Below are positions 8,690 to 17,014 of a stretch of 64,000 nt of DNA, in pieces; the stretch's first letter is position 1; the number at the start of each line of letters is the position of its first letter. Under the pieces are notes generated by a model. It saw nothing but the letters and a program-made list of their open reading frames with translations. It had not been told where the DNA came from and did not search any database. A program made the position numbers and the translations under genes. Source of the stretch: Polyangiaceae bacterium (GTDB lineage: Bacteria; Myxococcota_A; Polyangia; Polyangiales; Polyangiaceae); the NCBI GenBank assembly GCA_947475525.1, contig CANJMI010000010.1, positions 124,001 to 188,000 of the forward strand, in the 5' to 3' direction.

Positions 8690-9127
8690 GTGGCACGCAA
8701 CATCGTATTCGCACCGGGCGCCGAAGAAAACGAGGTCGCCGTCTGGCTCCACGACAACTTGCGCGCGCGCATTTTTTCGCCGGGCAGCCACGAGCGTTCC
8801 TGGCGTCGTAACGAGCTCGAGGCGATGCGGGCCACCGTCGGCTTTGTCGCGAATGATCGTCGAGTTTCCGCCACGCTGCGCATCGACCGAGGGGCCGTCG
8901 TGGTCCATGACGGCTCCGTGGGCGCGCCGGACATTACGTTTTTCGGCTCCTTTGACACGCTCCGCGCGATCGCCGCACTGCCGCTCTCACGCGCGTGGCA
9001 TCTGCCCGTGACGGCACCTTGGGGCTCGATGGTCGCGAAGCTCGCGGGGGCCGAACTCAAGATTTTTGGACTCGTCACCCACCCTCGACTCGCCGTCCGA
9101 ATCGCACGCCTCCTCGCCTTGGATTGA
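8690..9127 (+). CDS. SCP2-like small protein
   Basis: 145 residues from a GTG start. It is a basic, mixed alpha/beta protein. The central pattern, a strand with ATLRIDRGAVVVHDG, then DITFFGSFDTLRAI, and a C-terminal LKIFGLVTHPRL..RIARLL, resembles the SCP2 sterol-carrier fold, in which a lipid-binding pocket is closed by a C-terminal helix. No signal peptide or membrane segment is seen. The resemblance is by eye and moderate, so a lipid-binding role is only a suggestion. It is divergent from the receiver-EAL gene and convergent with dciA. Confidence 0.7.
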   Translation: MARNIVFAPGAEENEVAVWLHDNLRARIFSPGSHERSWRRNELEAMRATVGFVANDRRVSATLRIDRGAVVVHDGSVGAPDITFFGSFDTLRAIAALPLSRAWHLPVTAPWGSMVAKLAGAELKIFGLVTHPRLAVRIARLLALD

Positions 9128-9158
9128 GCTCTCAGCGCCGCGCCGACAAGGCCGCTCG

Positions 9159-9662
9159 CTAGCGACGGTCGGACCTCGGTGGCGTCGGGGATGCCAGCCA
9201 CACGGATGCCGCACGTCGAACCGCCGCACGCAACTCGTCGTCTTCGATGCGCTCCGCGGCACGTTCCACCTCACTCGGTAACGGCACGGGAAGTGGGGCG
9301 TAACGCACGGGACCGGGCGGCGGACCGAGCGCGTCCACTTTGCCTACGCTGAAGCGCAAGATGTCGACCTTGAGGCCAACCTCGCGCAACTGAGCGAGGA
9401 TGTCGCCGGACAAAAGCTGCAGCTCACTGGACCAAACGCTGCTCGTGACCCTTACGTGGAGGACACCGCGCTCGAGGCGCCACGGACGAGCTTTTCCGGC
9501 GATGCGCGTGCCGACAGCGCGCTCCCAATGACGGTAGGGGATCGGCGGACGCTCGACGTCGGGCGGCACGGCGAGTGAGAGGGCGGAGAGGGTCTCCGCG
9601 AGCTCGACAGGGCCACGCGATCGACCGCCGCGAGCGCGCCCACGGTACGAACGGGGTTTCAC
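9159..9662 (-). CDS. dciA: DciA-type (DUF721) replicative-helicase loader
   Basis: 167 residues. The GTG at 9662 is chosen because it overlaps the upstream stop codon by 4 nt (GTGA), indicating translational coupling; longer readings run through the upstream gene. After a basic, arginine-rich N-terminus, the DUF721 core is visible: WERAVGTRIAGKARPWRLERGVLHVRV, SSVWSSELQLLSGDILAQL, then a KVDILRFSVGKV strand. DciA is the ancestral bacterial loader of the DnaB helicase, a KH-like DNA/helicase-binding domain. The C-terminal tail, with ERIEDDELRAAVRRAASV, is helical and acidic/basic. Confidence in the family is good; the helicase-loading role rests on established knowledge of that family. Confidence 0.82.
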   Translation of the reverse strand: MKPRSYRGRARGGRSRGPVELAETLSALSLAVPPDVERPPIPYRHWERAVGTRIAGKARPWRLERGVLHVRVTSSVWSSELQLLSGDILAQLREVGLKVDILRFSVGKVDALGPPPGPVRYAPLPVPLPSEVERAAERIEDDELRAAVRRAASVWLASPTPPRSDRR

Positions 9663-10537
9663 GGCGCCACCAGTTCGCCAATGAAATAGCTGGTCGAAAG
9701 GCGATTTCGCCCGAACGCGACCTCGTAGCGAAGCCCTGGCTCCAGCACCCGCGCGATCGTGCCGCCCTCGAATCCCGTCGCCCATCGATGCGCTCGCACA
9801 GCCTGCCCGACGGTGAACTCGCGGCCCTTGATGTCGAGCGAATCGAGGTTGGCGCGCGCGTGCATTTCGACATGACCGCTGCCGGTCAGCACCCATGCGC
9901 GGGTCGCATCGAGCGCGACGATCTGACCCATCGAGGAGACTCGGCCCTTCGGGAAGACGACGTACGCGAGCGCCGCGATACCGTGCCGAAGAGGCTCCGC
10001 GTGATCCACCGCGGTCTCTTTGGTCGTACCGGCCCAGTCGTAGGTGACGCGCAGGTCCTCACCGTTCACCGAGTCCGAGACGCGACCTATCCAGCCCGGC
10101 GTCGTCCACGTATAAAAAAGCGCGAGCGTTCCGGCGCGGAGATTGCGCGTGTCACCGACGGGGTGAACCAAGGCGGACGGCACGCCGTCGATGCGTTGGC
10201 CGACCTTGTCGATCACCGAAAGCACCTGCGGGCCGATGGCCTCAACGCGCACGATCGCAACCTCGGCGAGCTCACCTCCGGCTTGGAGGAGCGTCGCCCA
10301 GGCCTTCGCCCCAACCGCGACGGTCGGGGGTTCGGTCGGCAGGCTCGCCATCCACGCGGGTACGGAGGCTGCACCTGCCGAGGACGAGAACGCCGGCAGG
10401 ACGAGCTCTGGCAAAACGGCGCGATCGCTCGGCGGCGGCTCGGGCCTGGCGCAAGCGGAGAGCGAACCCAAAAGCACGAGCGCCGCTCCTCCGCTCACGC
10501 GAATGAACGCGCAACTGAGCGCCCGAGCCACCACCAT
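9659..10537 (-). CDS. Hypothetical lipoprotein upstream of dciA
   Basis: 292 residues with a lipoprotein signal peptide: a basic start, a long hydrophobic run and LSAC with lipid cysteine C29. A Pro/Ser/Ala linker follows. The mature part is beta-rich, with three similar stretches that look like small beta-barrel or SH3/Tudor-like units: 'GAKAWATLLQAGGELAEVAIVR', 'RAGTLALFYTWTTPGWIGRV' and 'VGQAVRAHRWATGFEGGTIARV'. Each pairs a hydrophobic strand with a turn and an 'A.V' strand. This internal repeat suggests three tandem beta modules. No enzyme motif is seen. It is translationally coupled to dciA (4-nt overlap) and divergent from the tRNA-Leu gene. Function unknown. Confidence 0.75.
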   Translation of the reverse strand: MVVARALSCAFIRVSGGAALVLLGSLSACARPEPPPSDRAVLPELVLPAFSSSAGAASVPAWMASLPTEPPTVAVGAKAWATLLQAGGELAEVAIVRVEAIGPQVLSVIDKVGQRIDGVPSALVHPVGDTRNLRAGTLALFYTWTTPGWIGRVSDSVNGEDLRVTYDWAGTTKETAVDHAEPLRHGIAALAYVVFPKGRVSSMGQIVALDATRAWVLTGSGHVEMHARANLDSLDIKGREFTVGQAVRAHRWATGFEGGTIARVLEPGLRYEVAFGRNRLSTSYFIGELVAP

Positions 10538-10648
10538 CGCTGTGACGTTACACCAAAGCAGGGGCGCGTTCAGCCGGGTCAGAAGCAGGGCACGAACGGC
10601 CTCGGTTGCGTCGCGGAGCCGAGCTGCGCTAGTGTCCGTTTCGACTCA

Positions 10649-10734
10649 GCCGAAGTGGCGGAACGGTAGACGCGACGGATTCAAAATCCGTTGTCAGTAA
10701 TGGCGTGTCGGTTCAAGTCCGACCTTCGGTACCA
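10649..10734 (+). tRNA. tRNA-Leu (anticodon CAA)
   Basis: An 86-nt type II tRNA. The acceptor stem pairs GCCGAAG at 10649 with CTTCGGT ending at 10730, followed by A and an encoded CCA. The anticodon arm is ACGGA/TCCGT (10675-10679 with 10687-10691) around a seven-base loop with anticodon CAA at 10682-10684, reading UUG leucine codons. The long variable region between the anticodon and T arms is as expected for tRNA-Leu, and the T arm contains GTTCAAGTC. Confidence 0.95.
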
Positions 10735-10770
10735 AGCGAACCTTACCGCCAGCGGCGGAACACGGAACAC

Positions 10771-11085
10771 GTGAGCAAACGCGCCCGGACCGACCGCCGC
10801 GAGGTCGAACGGAAGCTCGACAAGCTCACCCGTGACCGCCGCAAGCTCTTTGCATTGGAGCCGGGCTCGAGCGAAACCAATCCGGTTGAGGTGACGTCCG
10901 CTTCGGTGATCGACCCCAAAGCGCGCTCGCTCGAGTGCCCACGATGCGGTCCTCGAATGCGGGTAGCCGATCAAGCCGCGCGGGTCGTCGCGTCGCGGGT
11001 GCACCGCATTCTGACGATGCGCTGCGTTCAATGCGGCGAAGAACGTACCGTGCACTACGCCGTCGTGCCGCCCCTCATGCAATGA
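10771..11085 (+). CDS. Small zinc-ribbon protein
   Basis: 104 residues from the GTG at 10771; a longer in-frame reading from 10705 would begin inside the tRNA gene and is rejected. The N-terminal half is highly charged and probably helical (many Lys/Arg, REVERKLDKL, DRRKLF). The C-terminal half has two CXXC pairs, CPRC and CVQC, about 35 residues apart, which would bind one zinc ion. No signal peptide or membrane segment. The charge and zinc ribbon suggest nucleic-acid or protein binding, but no family is recognised. It lies 16 nt before the RarD gene on the same strand and probably shares its transcript. Confidence 0.7.
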   Translation: MSKRARTDRREVERKLDKLTRDRRKLFALEPGSSETNPVEVTSASVIDPKARSLECPRCGPRMRVADQAARVVASRVHRILTMRCVQCGEERTVHYAVVPPLMQ

Positions 11086-11100
11086 AACCCAGGGCGTAGA

Positions 11101-12003
11101 GTGACCGCACGCGAAACGAAACTTGGCCTCGCCCTCGCGGTCCTCGCCTACGGCGCGTGGGGCGTCATCCCCATCTATTGGAAGCTACTCGGCGGTGTGG
11201 CGCCCGGGGAAATCCTCGCACATCGTGTCGCCGGCTCGGTCACGCTCGGCATCTTGCTCGTATGCGCCACTGGCCGCGCCAAGAGCACTCTCGCGATCCT
11301 GCGGGCCCCGGCAAGCCGTCGCGCCATGTTCGCGTCGACCGCGCTCATCGCCATGAACTGGGGCATGTTCATCTGGGCCGTCACGACATCGCACCTGACC
11401 CAAGCGAGCCTCGGCTACTTCATGAATCCGCTGTGCAACGCGCTGCTTGGGCGCGTCGTACTCGGCGAGACGCTCACGCGCGCGCAAGTCATCTCATTCG
11501 GATTCGCCGGCGCAGGGGTTCTCTGGCTCATCCTCTCCGGGGACGGTTTTCCGTGGTTGGCGCTCGCCCTCGCCGGTTCGTTTTCTCTCTACGGACTGGT
11601 GCGCAAGCGCGCGGAGGCCGGGGCACTCGAAGGCTTCACCATCGAGACTGCCATTGCCGCTCCTATCGCCCTCGTGTTTTTGGCGACGCGCGAGCCGGCG
11701 TTCGGGACCATCGCGACTGGCGCGACGCGGACCCGTCTCTTGCTGCTCGGCTCGGGCATGGTGACAGCCGTGCCGCTCATCGCCTTCGCGGCGGCGGCCA
11801 AGCGTCTGCGCTACACGACCCTCGGAATGGTGCAGTTTCTCGCGCCGAGCCTGCAGCTCTTCTGCGCGGTCGTGCTCTTCGGCGAGCCTTTCCCAACGCG
11901 CCTCGCGCTCGCCTTCGCACTGATCGGTTTGGGGGCGCTCGTTTACGCGGTCGACGCGCTGAATCGATCGATGCACCGGACGCGCAAGCATGGATCCGAA
12001 TAG
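11101..12003 (+). CDS. rarD: EamA/RarD-family drug/metabolite transporter
   Basis: 300 residues from a GTG start. It has about ten hydrophobic helices arranged as two EamA halves. Family signatures are strong: AYGAWGVIPIYWKLL..V.P.EILAHR in helix 1-2, NWGMFIWAVTTSHLTQASLGYFMNPL in helix 4, and QFLAPSLQLFCAVVLFGEPF near the C-terminus. These match RarD proteins, inner-membrane members of the drug/metabolite transporter superfamily (RarD was named for chloramphenicol sensitivity; the physiological substrate is unsettled). The C-terminus is short, basic and cytoplasmic. The gene follows the zinc-ribbon protein by 16 nt. Confident for the family, not for the substrate. Confidence 0.9.
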   Translation: MTARETKLGLALAVLAYGAWGVIPIYWKLLGGVAPGEILAHRVAGSVTLGILLVCATGRAKSTLAILRAPASRRAMFASTALIAMNWGMFIWAVTTSHLTQASLGYFMNPLCNALLGRVVLGETLTRAQVISFGFAGAGVLWLILSGDGFPWLALALAGSFSLYGLVRKRAEAGALEGFTIETAIAAPIALVFLATREPAFGTIATGATRTRLLLLGSGMVTAVPLIAFAAAAKRLRYTTLGMVQFLAPSLQLFCAVVLFGEPFPTRLALAFALIGLGALVYAVDALNRSMHRTRKHGSE

Positions 12004-12048
12004 ATCCACTTTGAGCACTCGGCACGAGCAAACTCTCCCGCTCCTAGA

Positions 12049-12675
12049 ATGCCAAAGCGCGTAAATCGCCAATATTCATTGGGGATCGAGCACACTGCCG
12101 CCTCTCGCTCGTGCGCGGTACACCTGTTGCAACCGACCCAAGGCATGAACCTGCGATCGTCCGCTCCCACCTGCGTCCGCTCGATCCACGATTCCGCCAC
12201 GGCTTCCCAAAGCCACGTCGGTTTGCGGGCTGCACCGGCGCCATCCGACGTCGACTTCGCAGCCGAGACCTTCGGCGAGTGCCACGACGAGCCGGCGTTG
12301 CATGCCCTCGGAGTCGCGCGCCCATTCATCACAGCAGGGCCCGGAGCTTCGGCGCGCATCGCCCTCGACGGGAGCTGGTTCGAGGTTGGCGGCGTTCGCG
12401 GCGACTTGTCCCGCCGACCGGTCCTTCGTCGCGTGCTCGCCGTGCTCGTCACCCATCACGCCCTCGGCCGGGTGCCCCCCCTCACGATGAGCGAAGTGCT
12501 CAAAGCAGGCTGGCCGAACGAGCGCTGCGTGCGCGACTCGGGCGCCGCGCGGGTCTACCAGACAGTGAAGCGGCTACGCCAAGTCGGACTCGGAGACCTG
12601 CTCGACCACGACGGCCGCGGGTACTGGCTGAAGGGCGATCCGCTGGTCGGCGGTCATGCCGCTTCGGCCGCCTGA
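12049..12675 (+). CDS. Stand-alone winged-helix protein of Polyangia regulator type
   Basis: 208 residues, start uncertain (ATG 12049, or ATG 12145). The first 100 residues are low-complexity and not recognisable. The C-terminal 100 form a compact domain: IALDGSWFEVGG, DLSRRPVLRRVLAVLV, LTMSEVLKAGWPNERC, ARVYQTVKRLRQVGL and LDHDGRGYWL. This pattern (a strand, a helix, a 'GWP' helix, a recognition-like helix with R.Y..V..LR, then a beta wing) corresponds to the winged-helix domain that I associate with the C-terminus of large ATPase/serine-kinase regulators in Polyangia. Here it has no partner domain. DNA binding is inferred. The next gene begins about 100 nt downstream on the same strand. Confidence 0.65.
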   Translation: MPKRVNRQYSLGIEHTAASRSCAVHLLQPTQGMNLRSSAPTCVRSIHDSATASQSHVGLRAAPAPSDVDFAAETFGECHDEPALHALGVARPFITAGPGASARIALDGSWFEVGGVRGDLSRRPVLRRVLAVLVTHHALGRVPPLTMSEVLKAGWPNERCVRDSGAARVYQTVKRLRQVGLGDLLDHDGRGYWLKGDPLVGGHAASAA

Positions 12676-12772
12676 GCGGCCAACCAATCCTGAGGCGTGC
12701 TCGCGGCCGCAACGTCGTGTAAGCTTTTCGAGTCTTTGCCCGCGCTCGCGCGGACTGACTCGAGGTTTTTTC

Positions 12773-13813
12773 ATGCGCCTTCGATGGCTATCGCTTCTTC
12801 CGCTTTTCGTCGCTGCAACGTGCACAGCGAAAGATGCCGCGCGGTCGCTATGCGAGCCGGGCACGGAAATCTTCTGCCGCTGCCGTGGCGGTACGCCGGG
12901 TACCAAACTATGCAACGAGGCGGGTGAGAGCTTCAGCGAGTGCCGCCTCGGCGACGGCGAGTGCACCGAAATTCCTGACCCATCGGGTGGCGAACAAGCC
13001 ACGAGCGGCGTCGGCGGAGCGTCCGCCACGGTCGGTACGGGAGGCGCGTCGGCTTGCATCCACGACCTGTGTGAGCCCGGACCGGCCCTCGAGCTCGGCT
13101 GCGATCCTTGCACGATCGACCTGTGCACGTCGGCCGATCCGTTCTGCTGCGACTTGCTCAAGAGTCAGGAAGGCAAGTGGGATGAGATGTGCGTCACCGA
13201 GGCGATCAACCTCTGCGGTCTCCAGTGTGACGCGCCTTCGACAACGACAACCAGCAGCTCCGCTTCATCGAGCAGCGGCGGCCCGCAGTGCTTTACCGTG
13301 GATTACCTGATCCCCGGAGATCTGGTGATATCGGAGTTCATGAATGACTCGTCATCGATCCCCGATACCCAGGGCGAGTGGTTCGAGGTCTACAACACGC
13401 AGAAGGACTGCATCGATCTGCAGGGCGTCGTCATCGAGAGCGCCAACGACCCGAAGCCGCACGCCATCACGACGAGCACGATCGTGCTGCCAAACAGCTA
13501 CGCGGTCCTCTGCAAAGACAAGGCGACGATGGCTTCGATCGGAGTCACCTGCGCGTACTCGTTCGGCGCGGCGATAAACCTTGGCAACAGCTCCGACACG
13601 ATCAACTTGAGAGCCGGCTCGGTGCTCGTAGACGGCGTAACCTACACCTCGACGTTCATCCACCCGGTTGGAGCCTCGCGGTCACTCGATCCGTCCCAGC
13701 TCGACCACAAGTTGAACGACTCCGAATTTTCTTGGTGCGAGTCGTTTTCGTACATCTCGGGTTCCAGCGGCGACCGCGGTACGCCGGCGATGCCCAACGA
13801 TCCCTGCAACTAA
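12773..13813 (+). CDS. Lipoprotein with lamin-tail (LTD) domain
   Basis: 346 residues from the ATG at 12773, chosen because it starts a signal peptide (MRLRWLSLLPLFVAATC, lipid cysteine C17); an upstream reading from 12656 overlaps the previous gene. The mature N-terminus is cysteine-rich (CEPGTEIFCRC..), followed by a Gly/Ser linker and a second Cys cluster (CEPG...CDPCTIDLC...CC). After a Thr/Ser linker, residues about 180-340 match the lamin-tail fold: DLVISEFMNDSS, GEWFEVYNTQKDCIDLQG, IVLPNSYAVLCKD and SSDTINL. LTD domains occur in secreted bacterial surface proteins, often as binding modules. Surface location is inferred; the ligand is unknown. Confidence 0.85.
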   Translation: MRLRWLSLLPLFVAATCTAKDAARSLCEPGTEIFCRCRGGTPGTKLCNEAGESFSECRLGDGECTEIPDPSGGEQATSGVGGASATVGTGGASACIHDLCEPGPALELGCDPCTIDLCTSADPFCCDLLKSQEGKWDEMCVTEAINLCGLQCDAPSTTTTSSSASSSSGGPQCFTVDYLIPGDLVISEFMNDSSSIPDTQGEWFEVYNTQKDCIDLQGVVIESANDPKPHAITTSTIVLPNSYAVLCKDKATMASIGVTCAYSFGAAINLGNSSDTINLRAGSVLVDGVTYTSTFIHPVGASRSLDPSQLDHKLNDSEFSWCESFSYISGSSGDRGTPAMPNDPCN

Positions 13814-13835
13814 ATCGCGCCTCGTCTCGAAGCCG

Positions 13836-14396
13836 ATGCGCCTTCAGTTCGTCTCCCCGTTGCTCCACGAGCTCGACGTCATCGAGGCTGAGACGCTCGC
13901 CTGCTGTGTCTGGGAAGACGTGCGCCCGATGGACGGCCTCGCCGCGCTTTGCGACTGGCGTTTCGGGGGCCGCTTGAGCCGCCTTTTGATGACGGGATTT
14001 TTTACCGGGCGCCTCGAGGAGGTGACGCTCGTTCCCGGCCGCCCAGGCCTCGCCGTCGACAAGCTTATTCTTCTCGGCGCGGGCCCCCGGGCCGGCTTCG
14101 ACGAAACTCGGTTCGACAGGATCGTGGAACGGCTCATCGGCGTGCTCGATGGCCTTTCGTCGCGCAGCGTTATTGTCGAACTGCCTGGGCGCCACGCCGG
14201 AGCGATCACCCCGGAGCGAGCCGCGGATCGACTGCTCGAAGCGTTGACCGCCCCTCCGCCGCTCGGACTCCAAGCTGCCGCATTGCCCAGACGCACGACA
14301 GCCACCGCATGGACTCTCGTCGAGGACATCGGAGCGCGGCGCCACATCGAACAGCACATGGTCGAGGAACGGCGACGCATTCGTCCGGAGTCGTAA
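13836..14396 (+). CDS. Leucyl-aminopeptidase N-terminal-domain-like protein (M17 N-domain only)
   Basis: 186 residues. It resembles the non-catalytic N-terminal (macro-like) domain of cytosol aminopeptidases (peptidase M17): LACCVWEDVRPMDGLAALCDWRFGGRLSRLL, then TLVPGRPGLAVDKLILLGAG and a helical FDRIVERLI stretch. The catalytic C-terminal metallopeptidase domain is absent, so aminopeptidase activity is not expected. The C-terminus ends in a charged tail (HMVEERRRIR). It lies 22 nt after the LTD lipoprotein gene and 46 nt before the PlsB-like gene, on the same strand. Function unknown. Confidence 0.75.
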   Translation: MRLQFVSPLLHELDVIEAETLACCVWEDVRPMDGLAALCDWRFGGRLSRLLMTGFFTGRLEEVTLVPGRPGLAVDKLILLGAGPRAGFDETRFDRIVERLIGVLDGLSSRSVIVELPGRHAGAITPERAADRLLEALTAPPPLGLQAAALPRRTTATAWTLVEDIGARRHIEQHMVEERRRIRPES

Positions 14397-14442
14397 AGCC
14401 GTCATCGACGGACGCAGGCCTGCTCCATTAGCATCAGCTGCG

Positions 14443-16080
14443 ATGCCGCGTACGGCGCCTATCTTCCACTTCAACAGCGAGCGCTCGATGCTCGTGGAGC
14501 AAACGATCGATCGGGTTTGCTCGCACACCCGTGACCCGCTCCACGCGCTGAACGACGCGGCGTACTGGGAGATACGGCGTCTCGAGTCGTCGAAAAGAAA
14601 ACGCGACCAAGCCGAGCTCGCCGAATGGCGCTCCCTCTCGCGCAAGCTCTCGCGCATGACCGACGCGCAGCGACGCGAACGGCTGCGAACACTCGTTGCG
14701 ACCTATGCCGGCGACATCGCGGGCAACTTCGACCCACGAGTCTACGGACTTACCACGCGCATTCTCCCCTCACTCGTGACCGGTCTCCTCGCGCCGGGCT
14801 CGCTGCCGGGCAAGCTTCGCCACCCCCAAGACTTGCTGCGGCTCGACGCCATCGCTGACAAGGTCGTCGTCGAAGGCGACACCGCGCGGCTGCGAAAACT
14901 CGCCGAGCGGGGCACGTTGGTCTTCGTGCCCACGCATGCCTCGAACATGGATTCGATCGTGTTCGGCTTTGCGCTCGAACTGTCAGGGCTTCCGCCGGCC
15001 ACCTACGGCGCCGGCAAGAACCTCTTCACGAACCCGATTCTCTCGTTTTTCATGCAAAATCTCGGGGCCTACAAGGTCGACCGGAGGCTGCGTTTTGAGC
15101 TCTACAAAGACTGTTTGAAGAGCTACTCGTGCGTGCTCCTCGAGCGTGGCTACCACTCGCTCTTTTTCCCGGGAGGTACGCGCGCGCGGTCCGGCGCCGT
15201 CGAAGCCAAGCTGAAGCTCGGGCTCGCAGGGACGGGCATCGAGAGTTACGTGCGGAGCTTGCGTGCGGGGTCGGAACGCAAAGTGTTCTTCGTGCCTGCC
15301 ACGATCAATTACCTCATCACACTCGAAGCCGAGACGCTGATCGCCGACTACCTGAGCGAAGCTGGCAAGGCGCGCTTCATCATCGAAGACGACGAATCGA
15401 GTCGGCTCTCACGCGTCGTCGCGTTCGTCCGCAAACTTTTCACCATGCGCGGCGCGGTCGTCGTGCGATTCGGGGCTCCGCTCGATCCGTTCGGCAACGC
15501 CGTCGATGACGAAGGACACTCCCTCGATGCACGCGGCCGCGTCGTCGACACCTCGAGCTTCGTGCGCGACGTCACGGGCGAGGTCTCAGTCGACGCCGAT
15601 CGCGACGCTCAGTACACGCGCGAGCTCGCCCAGGGCATCGTCAGCGCATACCGAAAGAACACCGTCGTGATGGCGACGAACATCGTGGCGGCCGCATGCT
15701 TCGAGCAGCTCCGCCAACAAGCACCGGGTGCCGATCTCTTCACGGTGTTGCGGATACGCGACCAAAAAGTCCCGCGCGATGCGCTCGCACGACTCGTGCT
15801 CGAACGACGCGATGCTCTCCGCGCGCTTGAAAAAACGGGCGATGTCATCCTCGCCGAACACGTACGAGACACCTCGGGCGGCGACATTTTGGCCCAAGCG
15901 ATGAGCGCCTTTGAGGGCTACCACACGTCCCCCGTGATCGAGGCGCAACCGGACGGCATCGTGCTGCGCGACCCGAAGCTGCTGCTCTACTACCAGAACC
16001 GCCTGAGCCGCCACGGCTTGGCCTTCGACCCCGAAGCGCCAACGCGAAACCCCCGCAACACGAACGCCGGTGCCGCGTGA
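14443..16080 (+). CDS. PlsB-like glycerol-3-phosphate 1-O-acyltransferase
   Basis: 545 residues. The acyltransferase core lies at about residues 150-330: HASNMDS (the HX4D motif of LPLAT enzymes), a NLGAYKVDRR stretch (acceptor binding), and FFPGGTRARSG, the glycine-rich block III. The N-terminal helical region and the long C-terminal region (residues about 350-545) place it nearer to PlsB-type glycerol-3-phosphate acyltransferases than to PlsC, though it is shorter than the E. coli enzyme (about 800). It would acylate glycerol-3-phosphate or a related acceptor from an acyl donor at the membrane. Its last codons overlap the start of the GpsA-like gene (GTGA), which supports a shared role in glycerolipid synthesis. 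Confidence 0.85.
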   Translation: MPRTAPIFHFNSERSMLVEQTIDRVCSHTRDPLHALNDAAYWEIRRLESSKRKRDQAELAEWRSLSRKLSRMTDAQRRERLRTLVATYAGDIAGNFDPRVYGLTTRILPSLVTGLLAPGSLPGKLRHPQDLLRLDAIADKVVVEGDTARLRKLAERGTLVFVPTHASNMDSIVFGFALELSGLPPATYGAGKNLFTNPILSFFMQNLGAYKVDRRLRFELYKDCLKSYSCVLLERGYHSLFFPGGTRARSGAVEAKLKLGLAGTGIESYVRSLRAGSERKVFFVPATINYLITLEAETLIADYLSEAGKARFIIEDDESSRLSRVVAFVRKLFTMRGAVVVRFGAPLDPFGNAVDDEGHSLDARGRVVDTSSFVRDVTGEVSVDADRDAQYTRELAQGIVSAYRKNTVVMATNIVAAACFEQLRQQAPGADLFTVLRIRDQKVPRDALARLVLERRDALRALEKTGDVILAEHVRDTSGGDILAQAMSAFEGYHTSPVIEAQPDGIVLRDPKLLLYYQNRLSRHGLAFDPEAPTRNPRNTNAGAA

Positions 16081-17006
16081 AACCACCATCGGTCGGGGTG
16101 CTCGGCGGCGGTCCGTGGGGGCTCGCGCTCGCTCGAGCGGCAACGCACGGCCCATGCGAAACGTGGCTCCACTCGAGGCGCCAGCAGGACGCTGACGTAC
16201 CGGGTGTGCGCGTCACCCGCGAGCTTGCCGAACTCGCGCAGTGCCGACTCATCTTGGTGGCCGTCCCGTCGAATCTTGCGCGCAGCGTGGCAAGCGAGCT
16301 CGGGCATCACCTCGACGGAAGCCACGTGGTGGTCCACGGGATCCGCGGCTTGAGCGGCCCCGAACTCACCACGGTGTCGCAGATATTCCGCGAAGAAACG
16401 CCTGCCCGCCGACTCGGCGCGCTCGGCGGCCCCGTGCAGGCAGACGAGCTCGCGGCAGGCCGTCCATCGGCGATGGTCGTCGCTTCCGAATTCGCCGAAG
16501 TTGCCGCGGCCGTGCGCGACGCGTTGCAGAGCGATCGCCTTCAAATCCAGGCGATCCGCGATTTACGCGGACTCGAGTGGGCCTCCGCGCTCGTCGGTTG
16601 CTTGTCGATCGGGATCGGCTACGGCCAGGCGCGGGGCGATGTGTCGGCGGGTCTACTCGCCGCGTTGATCTCGCGTGCCGTCGATGAGGCAGCCACGATC
16701 GCCGTCGCCGCGGGCGCGGATGAGAACACGTTCTACGGACTCGGCGGCTACGGTGACTTGCTCGCTTCAATGGCGCTAGTCGACCGACCCGAAGTGGTGC
16801 TCGGCCGGGAGCTCGCAAACGGAGTGGGGCTCGCAGAAGCTCGTGAGAAAGCGCGCCTTCGAGTCGAGGCTGTCGAGCTTGTGCCGCGGGTCGTCGCCTT
16901 CGCGAAACTGAACGGCGTTGACTGCCCGATCATGAATGCCATCGCGGCAATCCTCGACGGCTCCGGGGATGCGGCCCCGATCACGCGGGCACTGTTCCGC
17001 GGGTAG
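16077..17006 (+). CDS. GpsA-like glycerol-3-phosphate dehydrogenase family protein, catalytic lysines replaced
   Basis: 309 residues from a GTG start overlapping the acyltransferase stop by 4 nt. The N-terminal half is a Rossmann domain: VGVLGGGPWGLAL, LILVAVPSNLARSV, GGPVQADELAAGRPSAMVVAS. The second half follows GpsA: GLEWASALVGCLSIG, ENTFYGLGGYGDLLAS, VEAVELVPRV. Compared with GpsA, the two lysines used in catalysis look changed: ATKG is IRG (K to R) and GGAVKN is ASALVG (K to V, N to G). The conserved Asp in the GLGDL motif is kept (GYGDL). Expected activity of the family is NAD(P)H-dependent reduction of dihydroxyacetone phosphate. The missing lysines make that doubtful here, or point to a divergent member. 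Confidence 0.75.
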   Translation: MKPPSVGVLGGGPWGLALARAATHGPCETWLHSRRQQDADVPGVRVTRELAELAQCRLILVAVPSNLARSVASELGHHLDGSHVVVHGIRGLSGPELTTVSQIFREETPARRLGALGGPVQADELAAGRPSAMVVASEFAEVAAAVRDALQSDRLQIQAIRDLRGLEWASALVGCLSIGIGYGQARGDVSAGLLAALISRAVDEAATIAVAAGADENTFYGLGGYGDLLASMALVDRPEVVLGRELANGVGLAEAREKARLRVEAVELVPRVVAFAKLNGVDCPIMNAIAAILDGSGDAAPITRALFRG

Positions 17007-17014
17007 GCGCGCAC

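Noticed and set aside
10590..10648. Promoter upstream of tRNA-Leu
   Set aside because: A TTGCGT...TAGTGT pair with 18-nt spacing is present but matches the consensus too weakly to report.
10705..10770. Upstream extension of the zinc-ribbon protein
   Set aside because: It would begin inside the tRNA-Leu gene; the GTG at 10771 is used.
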